From positions 1 to 41,007 of the forward strand of contig JAIPMN010019435.1 in assembly GCA_020650975.1 (NCBI GenBank): a DNA stretch of 41,007 nucleotides, read 5' to 3'. Shown piece by piece: positions 11,323 through 22,015 of the stretch; the first letter of the stretch is position 1, and every line of letters begins with the position of its first letter. A program made the position numbers and the translations under genes. Source of the DNA: Apostichopus californicus. Taxonomy: Eukaryota > Echinodermata > Holothuroidea > Aspidochirotida > Stichopodidae. Under the pieces are notes generated by a model. That model was not told the origin of the DNA and made no database searches. It saw nothing but the letters and a program-made list of their open reading frames with translations.

Positions 11323-11612
11323 GTAAGAATTAGTCTCTTTTATTATAGATAAAATATTAGAAGATAAATATCTTCTTTATTGACCAGGCAGCATTCCTTG
11401 CAAATTAATGTTTTCACTGGCATAATTTAAGTTGCGTAACTCTTACAAAGTGTATCATCCACTGTGCAGAGTGATACATACTTTTGGTACTTAAACATAT
11501 TTATTTCAATACAAAACTTTTTAATTCTGTAAAAAAAAAATTCAAACGTGCACTTTGTGAAAGGAGGAACATTCATAGTTTAGTCAACTCAAACATCGAA
11601 AAGCTGATTTAG

Positions 11613-14081
11613 GTTGTTATTGTCTTGATTTTTTGGAAAGGTCCGTTTGAAGACATCGGTTTGTTCCCATGGTGTAAAGACAAACACAAAGATGTCAGCA
11701 GTGGAGGAGATGATAACGGAGAAAATGGTAGTGACAATGAAGTTTCATCTCAGACTAGTGAAGCATCGGACAACACTCAAGATAAAGAGCAGGAATGGAA
11801 TGATGACCAAATGTCACATGTTTGCGATTCAGAAGATTCTACAAATAGTTCAGAATATATGATTCCCCTTCCTTCCCCTAAAATGAGAAGTCATGGTGCA
11901 GCTTGCATCAAGGAGCATCCGTCAAAATCTGATGTCGAGCACACCATAGTATCAACTACTGATCACAATCAAAAGCAACAGCAAAGACATGGTAAAAACA
12001 GAAAATGTAACCATAAAAAAGTGAGATTTGTGTTGGAAAAAGAAGAATCTGTCAGTTATACAGATTCATCGGACAGCAGTGATGAAAATAATGAACATTT
12101 GTAGTGATTACCTCCCAACAGAAAGCAGCAGTGATGATCAGATGTCACCGGAGAGCAACAGTGAAATGGATACTCAAAAAAGGAAAGGACCAGGAACAAA
12201 TCTGAAACGGAATGTTGACATGAGATCATCGGCAAGTGATTCAGAAGCAGGTGGAAACATTGTCCACTCTACTTGTAGCTCATCATCTAAATTGAGACTG
12301 CAGAATGCTGAATGCAAAGTGTCAAGCAAGACACCTGTATCGAGTTGTGCAGTTTCTTCAACTACCAGTGAAACTAGATTCAAGAAGATACCTCGGGTGA
12401 CTGTCATGACAAGCAGTAATGGATTTGCTAGAAAATGGGATAAACACCAGTTCTGTGTTTTTTGTATGGAACAAAAGGCAAAACTGGGAAGACATTTCTA
12501 GTCTATGCATGCATATGAACCGGAGGTACAAGAAGCATTCAGCTTCAGCAAGAATTCAAAGGAAAGAAAGGAATTGCTACACATTTTTACCAATAAAGGT
12601 AATCATTCACACAACATCGAAGTACTAAACTCAGGGACAGGTATCATTATTCCCTACAAGAGGCCACCTTTCAGTGTTCCTTTTGAAAGATACATTCCAT
12701 GTGAAAACTGTTTTGGTTACTTTTATGATGGAGATATGTGGAAACACACAAAAAAAGTGTCCAGCGAAACAAAGCCACAGTGGAAGAAATACCGGATTAA
12801 GGTCTACATGTTCATTGTTGCTCCCACTGGCTACCAAGGTTGATGTACAGTTCAAGGTAAATGTCATTGGAATTATGCGTCGGGATAACATAAGCATTAT
12901 TTTTCGAAATGATTTGGGACAACGATTGTTTGCAAAGCTTGGAACAGATTCACACAATGGACAGTATGTCAGTCAGAAAATGCGGGAGGTGGGTCGTCTA
13001 CTGAAGAATATTCAGGAAGTTGATCCAAGTTTAAAGACCCTTGCAGAATGCATACGACCATCATGCTTTGACAAAGTAGTTGAGGCTGTACGCAAGTGTG
13101 CAGTATACAACTCATCCACTCAACAGTACCAGATACCATCCCTTGCACTGAAGTTAGGCCATTCCCTACAAAAATGTGCAGCAATACAAAAGGTGGCAGG
13201 CATCAAATTGAAAGATGGACAACTGAAAGATTATGCAGAGAGATTTTAAGAACTTTGTAACTTAGAGTGGGCAGACAGTGTTTCTTCACATGCATTATCT
13301 ACATTGTATCAAAGGAAGTGGAATAAGCCCACAATATTACCTTTGTCTGAAGATGTAGTCAACCTTCACAAACACCTCAATGTGAAAATTTCGGAAAGCA
13401 CCAAGAGAATGTCAACAGATCCGGATAAACTGGCATGGTACTCACTAGCCAAAGCAACAATGGGTAAAATTATCCTATTTAATCGGAGGAGGAGTGGAGA
13501 AGTACAGCGCATGCCTCTGGAAGATTAACGAAGATGCAATACTCACACTAATGAGGATATCCTTGAGGATCTTACTGAATGGGAGAAAAAACTATGTCAA
13601 CAGCTTTCTAGAGTCGAGACTAAAGGGAAAAGAGGCAGAAAAGTCCCCATTGTGCTAACATCTGATATGAAAGAGGCTGCCGATACCCTTGTAGAGACTC
13701 GCTCATCTGTTGGAGTGTCTTCAACCAATCGCTTTATGTTTACCAGGCCAACATTGGGTTAAAAAACTCCACTACAGGGATCTGATTGCCTTAGCAAAAT
13801 GGCTTTAGAGAGTGGAGCCAAATGCCCTTCTGCACTAACATCAACAAAGCTTCGAAAACATATTGCAACAGTTTCTCAACTCTTTTGTCTCAAACGCCAT
13901 GAACGGGACATTCTTGCCAACTTTTTAGGTCATGATATTAGAGTTCATCGCGAGTATTATCGCCTCCCTGACGACACACTGCAGATGACAAAGGTAGCGA
14001 GGCTCTTGTTGGCGATGGAGAAGGGAAATTCAAACAACTTTAGAGATAACAAACTATCTGAAATTGAGGTCTCTTTGGATG
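11613..14081 (+). pseudogene. Large exon: acidic linker, zinc-finger-like region, tyrosine-recombinase domain
   Basis: The linker (11640-12420) is rich in Ser, Asp, Glu and Asn. Frame 0 ends at TAG 12102-12104 and frame 1 takes over. A zinc-finger-like block follows (KWDKHQFCVFCMEQKAKLGRHF, its last codon touching TAG 12499-12501). A second Cys pair comes next, then MWKHTKK with a shift in seven A's (12750-12756). Frame 2 then runs to the exon end through TAA 13247-13249, 13526-13528 and 13760-13762. It carries QYVSQKMREVGRLL, IPSLALKLGHSLQ and recombinase boxes FNRRRSGEVQRM (Arg I), GKRGRKVPIVLTS (Lys), TSTKLRKHIATVSQLF (His/Lys-x-x-Arg box) and FLGHDIRVHREYYRLP (His, then Tyr). The exon ends GATG|GTAAGT. 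The start at 11613 is the best in-phase acceptor but is uncertain. Confidence 0.75.
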
Positions 14082-14422
14082 GTAAGTGTTTTTAATTGTT
14101 TTGTATTTTAAAGTTTTGTGATAAATTGAAGTTATTGTCTTATGTGATACATTTACAATATCAGTAACATGGATGGTTAAACAGATTTTCAATTGCAAAC
14201 AATTTTTAACTCTAAACCCGATGGCATAAAAATTAACTATTTTCGAGTAACAAACAAGTTGTATTTAAAACTTAGTAGTCTTTCAGGTCACCTAGCTAGT
14301 CTTGTTTATTTCTCAAGTTTCTTCTGTGAATATTCCTACCTTGTAAGCACTTAATTTTCTTACGCTTATTTTATATTCTCATAGTCATTTTTTTCCTTTC
14401 TTTATTAACTTTCGTCGGTCAG

Positions 14423-14497
14423 ATCCATGTACTAGTGAAGAAGAGCTGGTTGACGAAGATCAGGAAGATGATTTACCTGATGAAATCAATACAGGAG
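14423..14497 (+). other. Small acidic exon after the recombinase domain
   Basis: The acceptor ends 'cgtcggtcag' at 14422. The exon has phase 1 at both ends and reads DPCTSEEELVDEDQEDDLP and on to DEINTG. The donor at 14498 is GTACAT. Acidic composition and matching phases support it. It resembles no domain. Confidence 0.6.
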
Positions 14498-14737
14498 GTA
14501 CATGAAGTATACTGGCATATATTATTAGACGAAGTTGCACATTTGAGACACATCTTGTTGCAACCAAGACTCTGTATTACTAGATAATTCATAAAAACTT
14601 GTGATATGTAAATTTATAGTTATATCTCTTTCTAAATGGGGAACCATGTTTGATATTCTTGTTCTTATTTTTGAATGATAGTTTCTTGTATTTTGTTCTA
14701 TGCACTTCATTGGCTTATTTCCTTTTCTTTATTCCAG

Positions 14738-15057
14738 CAACAATCCTTGCAAAAACGTGTAATGAAAGTAAGAAGAGGAGCAGTCCCCAGGCAAGAAGTC
14801 ACAGTAACCTTTCAGTTAGAAAACCAGATCAATCAGCGCATAGAGTTGTAGTAAACAAAAAGTCACATTGGGGTAACGAAGAATCAGATGCTGTCCAAGA
14901 TTATTTTGACAAGCATATAAGGTTAGGCCGTGTGCCTCGAAAAGATGAATGCGACAAATGTAAGAAATCTCTGGCACCACTTCTTGATGATAAAACTTGG
15001 AAAAACATCAAGTATAAAGTTTATAGTGCCATTCAAGCTAATAAAAGAAAGCGATAA
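14738..15057 (+). other. Terminal exon: Lys-rich C-terminal domain
   Basis: The acceptor (ccttttctttattccag) is strong and the phase fits the previous exon. The frame is open for 106 codons to TAA 15055-15057. It ends in a compact domain with HWGNEESDAVQDYFDKHIRL, a Cys pair (DECDKCKKS), KTWKNIKYKVYSAI and a basic tail KRKR. From memory, this Trp-led, Cys-pair, WK-x-(I/V)-KY-x-V module ends the fish homologues of this recombinase family. It may bind DNA. This exon has no disabling change. Confidence 0.75.
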
Positions 15058-17160
15058 TATCTGTCACATGTGTCAGTTGAAGTGTTAAAAGACATGTTTC
15101 AGTTATGTATGTGACTAAAAGTCTTGTGTTTATGTGTTTCTTTCATTTAATTCTGGCAGAGTAATTAAGGATTTTGGAAGTTTATCAGGGCTAGGGAGGG
15201 GTGGAAGGTTCAGAATCTGTTGTTCCAGATGTTCTTGTTATAACTGTTCTTCTTTGTATTAAGCTCATGAAGTATAAGTTGAAGGTGTTTCTTAGAATTT
15301 CTCCATTTTCTAATTCAGGATGATAAAGGTTCACGTTTTTAGCCGGCGTTTTTCACAACAATACCAAAAATATGCTCCCGTCAAACTAAATGCAGTATAA
15401 CCTATTGTTACGACAAAAAATTCAACGTTAAATTTTCATATAATATTTTAGTTGCAAAATGCATTTGTGTATGTATTTTGTTAACAGTACTGTGTTAACA
15501 ATAGTAGCAGTGCACTGTACTGTAGTCAAATGTTAGCGTTAGGACAAGGCCGCATTTGGTGCCTTGTTTTTACAATACGTTGAAAGATGAAATTCTTATC
15601 ATTCTTGCATTAGGGAAATAATTCATTCCTTCATTGCGAATAAACGTCAAAAGAGTGGACTAGACATTGGTAATCTTACAGTATGACTTTTGAGTTTAAA
15701 ATCTATTATCGAAACATGCAAAAGACAAGTTATTAGTCACTTTCAGTTCGTCTTAAAAATAATCATTCCGTTACGACCGTTATTTTAAACGAAGTGAAAT
15801 AAACGATAATCATACCTGATGTAAAATCAGGTATAGATTCTTTTTTTTAATCTTTTGACAAATAAGAAAACAGAGTACCTCAAGAATGGCTATGGTTATT
15901 AGCTTGGAAATGTGGCTACAATAAGTTACTGTTAATTAATATTGAGTTTTTTACAGATAAGTATCTGGCAACTTATTCTTCATCAGTTACCAGTTGTTAA
16001 TTTTGTTTTGGTTGCAAAGGTTTTTCAATAAAGGTGCCATAACAGAAATATGTTACTTTTCTGTCAGTTTATTTATTGTTTATTAATGATCATAATGTTA
16101 TGTATGTCATAATATGTCACCCTTCCATCAGCCTCCTTACCAACCCTAAAAATACTTGCTTAATTTTCAGTCCGCTAGAACCGTGGAAGCTGATGATTGA
16201 CAAACATATATATAGAACTAGTGGAAACTAAACGTATTTTGAAAAGTCTTGCAGTTTTCGCAATAACCTCACTTGAGCCCTTGCTTGAAAAAAGTTGATC
16301 GGCCTAAAGCACATCTATAAAGGTTTATTCTACAACCAAAGAATGGGAAATTTGGCTCTCACCACCACTTTTTAAATCTTGTGCTCGTCATTGTTCCTGA
16401 CCTGCCTTTATCACACTTTATATTTCAGTATATTTTAATTTCTCATTTCAGACATCTGATCTGATATGCCATCTACTTCTTGCATGGAAATTTTTCATAT
16501 TTGGCCATTCCTGTCTCGTTTTACAGATACGTTCTTGTTCCAATGACACCAACAACATTAAGAGCACTAATTCAACTTTTCAGTCTCTTTATTAGTTTGC
16601 ATGTTTTTATCAAGATAATCAGACACTACCCAATGGTACAGAATGCAGTAACTTGCCGATTGGAGGGTTCAAAGAATACATTGACTTCTGCTTGTGTCCA
16701 TCTTTCCAACCCTTACCCCATTCTCCTCAGACGTACATACACTCTAGATACCAACTGGTGGTAAAATATGTGGAGCTAAGACACTTGAGGTTAGACCATA
16801 GTGGTCTCAATGGGCATTTTAATGTTTACTAATAAACCAACTTAAACATTACATCATGCATAAGCTGTCCTCCAATGAATAGCAATCATATTCATACATA
16901 CATTGACCTCTAATGACTAACAGTTCTGGATATACGCAGAACGTCCTTAGATGCATAGAACAACCAGATATAAAGTGTGTAGTTCTCACATGTATAGAAG
17001 ATGTCACTTCAAAGACCAAACGACAGATGGTTTCCAAGAAGTTATAGATGACTGGTCAATGACATAAACTGAAACGTGTTTCTTTGTTTTAAGGCTACTT
17101 CACCCCTAACATAGTGTCCTCGAAAGATGGTCCCTTGTCAATGTCCTCCAATGGTATGCA
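15058..17160. other. No gene recognised
   Basis: AT-rich intergenic sequence downstream of the SET-recombinase stop. It contains a short perfect hairpin at 15812-15834 (stem ATACCTGAT/ATCAGGTAT, loop GTAAA). The 94-codon frame at 16480-16764 lacks any domain signal or coding character. Confidence 0.4.
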
Positions 17161-17171
17161 AGGCAGGTATC

Positions 17172-17197
17172 TGTGTGTGTGTGTGTGTGTGTGTGTG
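17172..17197. repeat. (GT)n microsatellite
   Basis: Thirteen uninterrupted TG/GT dinucleotides at the left side of a tandem-repeat element. Confidence 0.95.
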
Positions 17198-17229
17198 CAT
17201 CTGTGACACTTGCTTGGGTATGCTCTATA

Positions 17230-17997
17230 TCAATAAGGGAAAGTTGGATTGAGGCCAAACATGGGTCAGTTAGGGGCCAAAAACCCAAATATTAAAAACA
17301 AGCAATAACTCCCATTGACACGGTCTGGCATGGTTGATATTTTGGGACAAGTCGTGAATGAAGTAGGGGCAGATATTCCAAAATAACCATTATGTGATCC
17401 AAGGTCACCAAAGGTCAAACATGGGTCAAAATGTATGTTTTTTAGCAATAACTTGTGAAACTCCTACTGATAGAGTCAGACATGTTTGATATTTTGGGAC
17501 TTGTTGTGCATTGGGTAAGGGATAGTTTCCAAACATAACGGTCATGTTATCCAAGGTTAACGAAGGGTAATCAGGGGTAAAAAACTAGTAATTTGCCAAT
17601 AACTTGTCACAAAACTCCCACTGACAGGGTCCAACATGGTTTATACTTTAGGACTAGTTGTGAATGTGGTGAGGAATCATTTTCAAACATAACCGTCATG
17701 TTATCCAATGTCAATTAGGGGTCCAAAACTTTTGTCATATCTGTGTCTGTCAATGTTGGGAGTTATGCTATTGTAATACAATAGTCGAACTGCATCTGGG
17801 TGACCTTTCACCTAAGTTTCAACTCCGGTGACCTGTATCTAATCTTCATATCTTGTAGTTTTTGACTGTTGAAATTTTTAAGTTTAACAAACAACTTTTC
17901 ATGACCAGTTCATAACATGTTGGCGATCAAAGCGAAAATCCACTGTCCCGTAAGTAGGCGAGACTAGAGGTTCGAGAATCGCCTTGTATAATGAAGT
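17230..17997. repeat. Tandem-repeat element sharing its right end with the 25790 element
   Basis: Three approximate units of 142-153 bp start with 'gcaataactccc', 'gcaataacttgtgaa' and 'ccaataacttgtcac' near 17303, 17445 and 17598. Each continues with 'gtc(t/a)ggcatggttgatattttgggac', 'cataac(c/g)gtcatgttatccaaggt' and AGGTCA-like half-sites. The right end, near 17954-17990 (aggcgagac ... gaatcgccttgta), matches the right end of the TIR element at 26753-26783. Confidence 0.6.
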
Positions 17998-18429
17998 AAA
18001 TGTTAAACCAGAATATTCGAAGTGTTGAAGTTTGCTTCTTTAACTGGAAGAGTAACATAAACAAATGACATATCACTAAGGTAAATTATAGCAAGTAGTA
18101 AAGAAGTAAAAACAGGCAACAAGAACTAGCGATCTAAAAGTTACAAAAATGTAAATGAACACTGTTGTAGCGTAAGCCTGGCTTAATACAGTTTCAATAC
18201 AGTGATTATGTGGACAGTGATTAAATGTTATACTAGAATACTATAGCAATTTTTTTGGCTAAAAAATGATATCCTGAAAACATCAACTCTCTTAACAGCT
18301 TATATTTCTAAATGCAGGTATATTTTTTTTACATGTCGTGGTCAACGGGTAAGTGTCCCAGTCTTAATTCTTATAACAACACTGTGACAAGTTTTAAAAA
18401 AATTGGACTTACTGTTATGGAGAGGAAAT

Positions 18430-19060
18430 TCAGTTTAATCCCTGCCTACTTATTAATATTCATGCCACCAATACCAAAAACAATGGAGACGGTATAATGA
18501 ACCTATATACCAAGTATTACCTTCATCACAGTTGAACTTCATGAGGTATCGTGTTTACAAGCTAAATTGTCAAAATATTGCTGAAGCTCTGCCAACTCAT
18601 ATAACAATATCAATGAGGTCAATTTTACATGTCCAAATTGGTACTGTTGAGTTGTGATGGTTACAAGGTTCTAGTATTTGACCCGTGTTTAATTCAAATG
18701 ACCTTTGACCTCTAAACATAACAAACCGATTCATATACTCACATATGGGGCCAACCCACATACTAAGTATGAGATTAATCCAAGTTGGCAATGCTGAGTT
18801 ATGACAGTTACAAGTTTTCAATGTTTGACCCTTGTTGACCTCCAATGACTTCTGACCTCTAACAAAATCAGTAGGGTATATCTACTCACTAAGGCCAACC
18901 CTCATACTAAGTATGAGATCAATCCAAGCTGGCTTTGCTGAGCTAGAGTAGTTACATGTTTTCAGGTTTTCACCCCTGTTGACCTCAAATGACCTTTGAC
19001 ATCTAACACAATCAGTAGGGTTCATCCTCTAAGGCCAACCTACACACCAATTTCTAACCC
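18430..19060. repeat. 144-bp tandem repeat carrying TGACCTTTGACCT
   Basis: Units recur near 18700, 18846 and 18990. Each has 'tgacctttgacctctaa ... atcagtagggttcat ... ctcactaaggccaacccacatactaagtatgagatcaatcc'. The leading part (about 18437-18485) is like the 'ctgcctactcattaatattcatg' repeats at the window start and at 21.2 kb. It has no coding capacity. Confidence 0.7.
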
Positions 19061-19187
19061 TAGCTACTATACTGATAAATATGGGACAAATTTTAACATA
19101 TTCTAAAATTAAAGTTTTGGTACATTGCACCCCCCCCCCCAGCAACATTAAACTTCTTTGTACTACATGTATTTGAATCAATATAAC

Positions 19188-19345
19188 CAGTGGCATAGCC
19201 ATGATTATTCAACAGGGGGGCCATGCAGTGGCGTAGCCAGGATTTTGCTGACGAGGGGGGGATCCATAATTTTCTGACCGCCGTCCTGGGGAGGGGTCTA
19301 ATGGGAGGGGTGTCCCCCTTCCCCTTGAGAACATTTTGAATAGTT
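19188..19345. mobile_element. hAT-type terminus fragments (CAGTGGCGTAGCC)
   Basis: CAGTGGCATAGCC at 19188-19200 and CAGTGGCGTAGCCAGGATTTT from 19226 are typical 5' ends of non-autonomous hAT elements. They are followed by G-rich sequence and 'tgtcccccttcccc'. Two starts 38 bp apart suggest one element end sitting in another. A run of 13 C's at 19128-19140 lies just upstream. No right terminus was identified. Confidence 0.6.
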
Positions 19346-19760
19346 AAGGGTCCTTAGATTCAATCTCGTACTATATTTTGCAACTTTTGCTCATAGCCAA
19401 ACTAACGTACCCCAGTTCCCCAAAAAACGCAGTGTAATGAATGAGTGTGGAAGAGTCTTTTCTTGTTATCTTAACTTGTTTAAAAAATGTAACAGAAGTA
19501 CATCTCAATGATTTCAAAATGCATACCAGTCAAGGTACAGTAAGCATAAATCATTTCATGCTTCATACAAGGGAAATTGGCAGTCTCTGAAAAAATGCAA
19601 ATTATACAATTGCCCGTCTCGATTTTTAGAAGGGCAATGAATAGCCCATTTCAGATTTTTAGAAGATGACGAAGACGGGCAATCATTGCCCATCTGCAAA
19701 AAAAATCCCAACCAGGCCTGAGCTAGCTAGACAAAGCAACATGCAGATGCAGAATGACAC

Positions 19761-19993
19761 CTACTCAAAAATCTCAAAATAGCTGCCTATCTGTCTCATC
19801 CTGTCCAGTACAGTGGAACGGAAAGATGTGTAGTTTGTGTGGCCTCGGGGAAAGAGAATGGAACAATCGCAAGTATTTGCTATGGGTGAGAGCTCCTCTG
19901 GATGCAGGCTGTTAATAGACACCTTCAGTGTCATGTCTGAGAGGGAGGTACTCCCTGTGGCAAATACTGCAACAACATTGGCCTCGTCATCAT
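19761..19993 (-). other. HECT terminal exon with catalytic Cys
   Basis: The acceptor 'ttcttgttacag' precedes a phase-1 exon reading DDDEANVVAVFATGSTSL, then IANTCDCSILFPRG, TNYTSFRSTVLDRMRQIGSY, and a TAG at 19761-19763. The T-C within ANTC is the HECT active-site position (codon 19868-19870). The following L-x-x-P and Y-x-x-F elements also fit the C-lobe. This exon is intact. Confidence 0.85.
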
Positions 19994-20029
19994 CTGTAAC
20001 AAGAACGCATATATATTGGAAATTTTTCA

Positions 20030-21645
20030 AGGTAGCACGAATAAAAGGTTTTCAGTGTTCGACCTCTACTGACCTTGGAACTGCACTAAAACAATAGGGT
20101 TCATGTACTCAGTGTGGGGAAGCTACACACCGAATATGAAATGTGTACAGGTTATCATTCTTCAGATATTGCGATTGCGAGCAAGTGTCACATACATAAA
20201 CACACACACTAACACAGGCTCGCCTGTGTGATCGCATAGATTCCTATTATTTTTCAGTGGTGGTCAGAGGGCATATAAAAGTGTCAGGATTTTCATAGGT
20301 TGACCTTTGAACTGTACCTGCTAACATACTAACTATGGGATTGGGCCATGTTATCCTTCTTTTAAGTGGTTGTTTCAAACTTTGACTTCTGTTGACCCAA
20401 TATGACCTTTGACATCCACCCGAATCAGGAGGGTTCCTCTACTCAGTATGGACTAGCCAAAAGCCAAGTGTGAGAATCATCACTGTTAACCTTTTTGAGA
20501 TACAAGCTCGGCATCACACACATACACACAGATATGTTTTTTTTGGAACATACCATGCAAGAATTTTTTTTTTTTTTGACAGACAACTGATGACCTTTGA
20601 ACTCTTCTAAACCACAAGGCATTTTCTACTTTATATGAGGTACCCACTTAACAAGAAAGAGCTTATTCCACAAGGCCAACCAATAGGGTTCGTCAACTTA
20701 ATAAAGGACATCCACATGCCAAGTATGATATTCATCAAAGTTTCCTGTCTTGGGAAATCATGGTTACAAGGTTAAATATTTAACATACAGTGAGCTCAAT
20801 GACCACAAAAAACAGTACGGTTGTTATACTCACTATGGGGTATTCATTATCCATGCATGTGAATTGTACGAAGTTCATGAACACCAAGTTAGCTTCTTGC
20901 GATACCATGTTTGGATTGCAAGACACCACAAACACGCCATCGTGACTATACATAGGTTTCTCTTGTCATGAAAACCAAAAATTCTTGTCATAACATAATG
21001 TTTCAAACTAATAACAAGGAAGCCAATTGCTTTGTGATTCCTTGCCATAGAAGTGAAACATGGATACCATGATCATTATCTAAGGTTTTATGTGTTTAAC
21101 CTGTTGACCTATCATTTATCATAATCGGACATACAGTTGCCGAGATATTGACATTTTAGGGAATTGGTTCTAAGCCCCGCCCACTCATGAATATTATTGA
21201 TATTGGCACCAAAATCAGTAGGAAGCATCTACTCATGATGGGTAACCTATGTACTATGTATGATATCAATCCACCTTGACACTGCTGAGATGATGTGTTT
21301 ACCAACAATTTTGAATGAAATTATGTTTAGCCCCGCCCCGTATGAATATTAATGAGATGCAATGATGTACCACTCACACATGTACCCTACCTCCTTCCAA
21401 TGCAACCAAAACAAGTTTTGAGCAAAATTGGACTTTTCCAAGAAATTCACTTTAAGCCCTGCCCATCATCATGAATATTGATGAGCACCAAAAAAAAATA
21501 AGGATCATGTACTCACTATGGGTAATCCACCTACCAAGTATCAGAAGGATCCAATGTTGCATTATTCACTTATCGTGTTTACAAGCAGCGTCACAGAAAG
21601 ACACACACACAAGCATGACTGCATAGATTCCTCTAGCAAGGAATC
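20030..21645. repeat. Intronic tandem repeats of the TGACC/GCCCCGCCC family
   Basis: The region between the last two HECT exons contains repeated phrases 'ttgacct...gacctttga', 'gggttc.tctactcact..gg', 'ccacatgccaagtatgat' and 'agccccgcccactcatgaatatt' (about 21173, 21332 and 21455). Right ends resemble 'gactgcatagattcctctagcaaggaatc' (21628-21651), the inverse of the left end at 28757. No exon is visible. Confidence 0.65.
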
Positions 21646-21732
21646 AAAAATGAATAGGTCCAGTATTAGAAACTGACGGAAATGTGCACAGTAATCGCTT
21701 AATTCATGTTACCTCTATACAAGAACACTTAC

Positions 21733-22015
21733 CCATATCATCGAAAAACCTTGTGATGAATGTCACAGTTCTCTGATGTGGCAGAGACTGTGAGGCACCA
21801 CAAAGTTCATGCAGGGTTTCCTGTACCGAGTCTTTTATTTCATCCGCAGTAATGGGATGGCACGACAACATACTCGAAAACCCCTAAAGGTCCACTTGAT
21901 GGACGTTTGGAATGCAATGAGATAGGCCGGTCTGCATTGCATCAATGGCATCTCTCCTAATGCCAATGACATAGTGCGATATTAAGCACATTGCAATGTC
22001 ATGCTTATGTGTCAT
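21733..22015 (-). other. HECT exon, one nonsense codon
   Basis: The acceptor (cttctgttcttggcag) is strong. The exon reads HDIAMCLISHYVIGIRRDAI and continues QTGLSHCIPNVHQVDL, then TAG (21884-21886), then GFSSMLSCHPITADEIKDSV and PHQRTVTFITRFFDDM. The donor is GTAAGT. It corresponds to the N-lobe to C-lobe region. The stop replaces one codon in an otherwise continuous frame. The exon reads in phase 0, whereas the preceding exon ends in phase 1, so another indel is likely nearby. Confidence 0.7.

Larger units (their letters stand above)
9895..11335 (+). repeat. Tandem intron-exon duplication within the SET-recombinase gene
   Basis: The 108-bp exon at 10155-10262 and its flanking intron recur about 1060 bp downstream, around the exon at 11215-11322. 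Matching intron phrases include 'gcattgaagggtacattcatgtag' (about 9937 and 11001) and 'gatgatattgtgtg' (about 9991 and 11056). The last 30 bases before each acceptor also match. A further partial copy (ttttaatgtaggatttcagctgatatacaatatt, about 10817) lacks the exon. This suggests at least two rounds of duplication. Confidence 0.85.
8396..15057 (+). pseudogene. SET methyltransferase-tyrosine recombinase composite gene, multi-exon, disrupted
   Basis: I read one gene from eight exon blocks on the + strand: 8396-8486, 8796-8939, 9579-9765, 10155-10262, 11215-11322, 11613-14081, 14423-14497 and 14738-15057. It encodes, in order: a KMT5A/SETD8-like SET domain; a 36-residue repeat; an acidic Ser-rich linker; a C2H2-like zinc-binding region; a tyrosine-recombinase-like catalytic domain; an acidic spacer; and a Lys-rich C-terminal domain. 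SET proteins methylate lysine using S-adenosylmethionine. Tyrosine recombinases cut and rejoin DNA through an Arg/Lys/His/Arg/His/Tyr site. Splice sites and phases agree at most junctions, so this is a duplicated intron-containing gene and not a retrocopy. The big exon has stops at 12499, 13247, 13526 and 13760 and shifts near 12102 and 12750. From memory, similar SET/recombinase proteins are multi-copy in fish and invertebrate genomes. Whether they form one gene or a mobile element I cannot say. Confidence 0.75.

Noticed and set aside
11647..11862. Alternative frame over the start of the large exon (VRLKTSVCSHGV...)
   Set aside because: It has the better-looking acceptor but is basic and featureless. 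The overlapping acidic frame matches the linker and runs on into the zinc-finger frame.
12499..13762. Stop codons in the recombinase exon as programmed readthrough or a variant genetic code
   Set aside because: Stops are both TAG and TAA, frameshifts are also present, and neighbouring exons use ordinary codons. Decay is simpler.
15812..15834. Short hairpin followed by T's as a terminator
   Set aside because: Intrinsic terminators do not apply to animal pol II genes, and the T-run belongs to AT-rich background.
16480..16764. 94-codon + strand frame
   Set aside because: No domain, no splice context, hydrophobic composition typical of AT-rich noncoding DNA.
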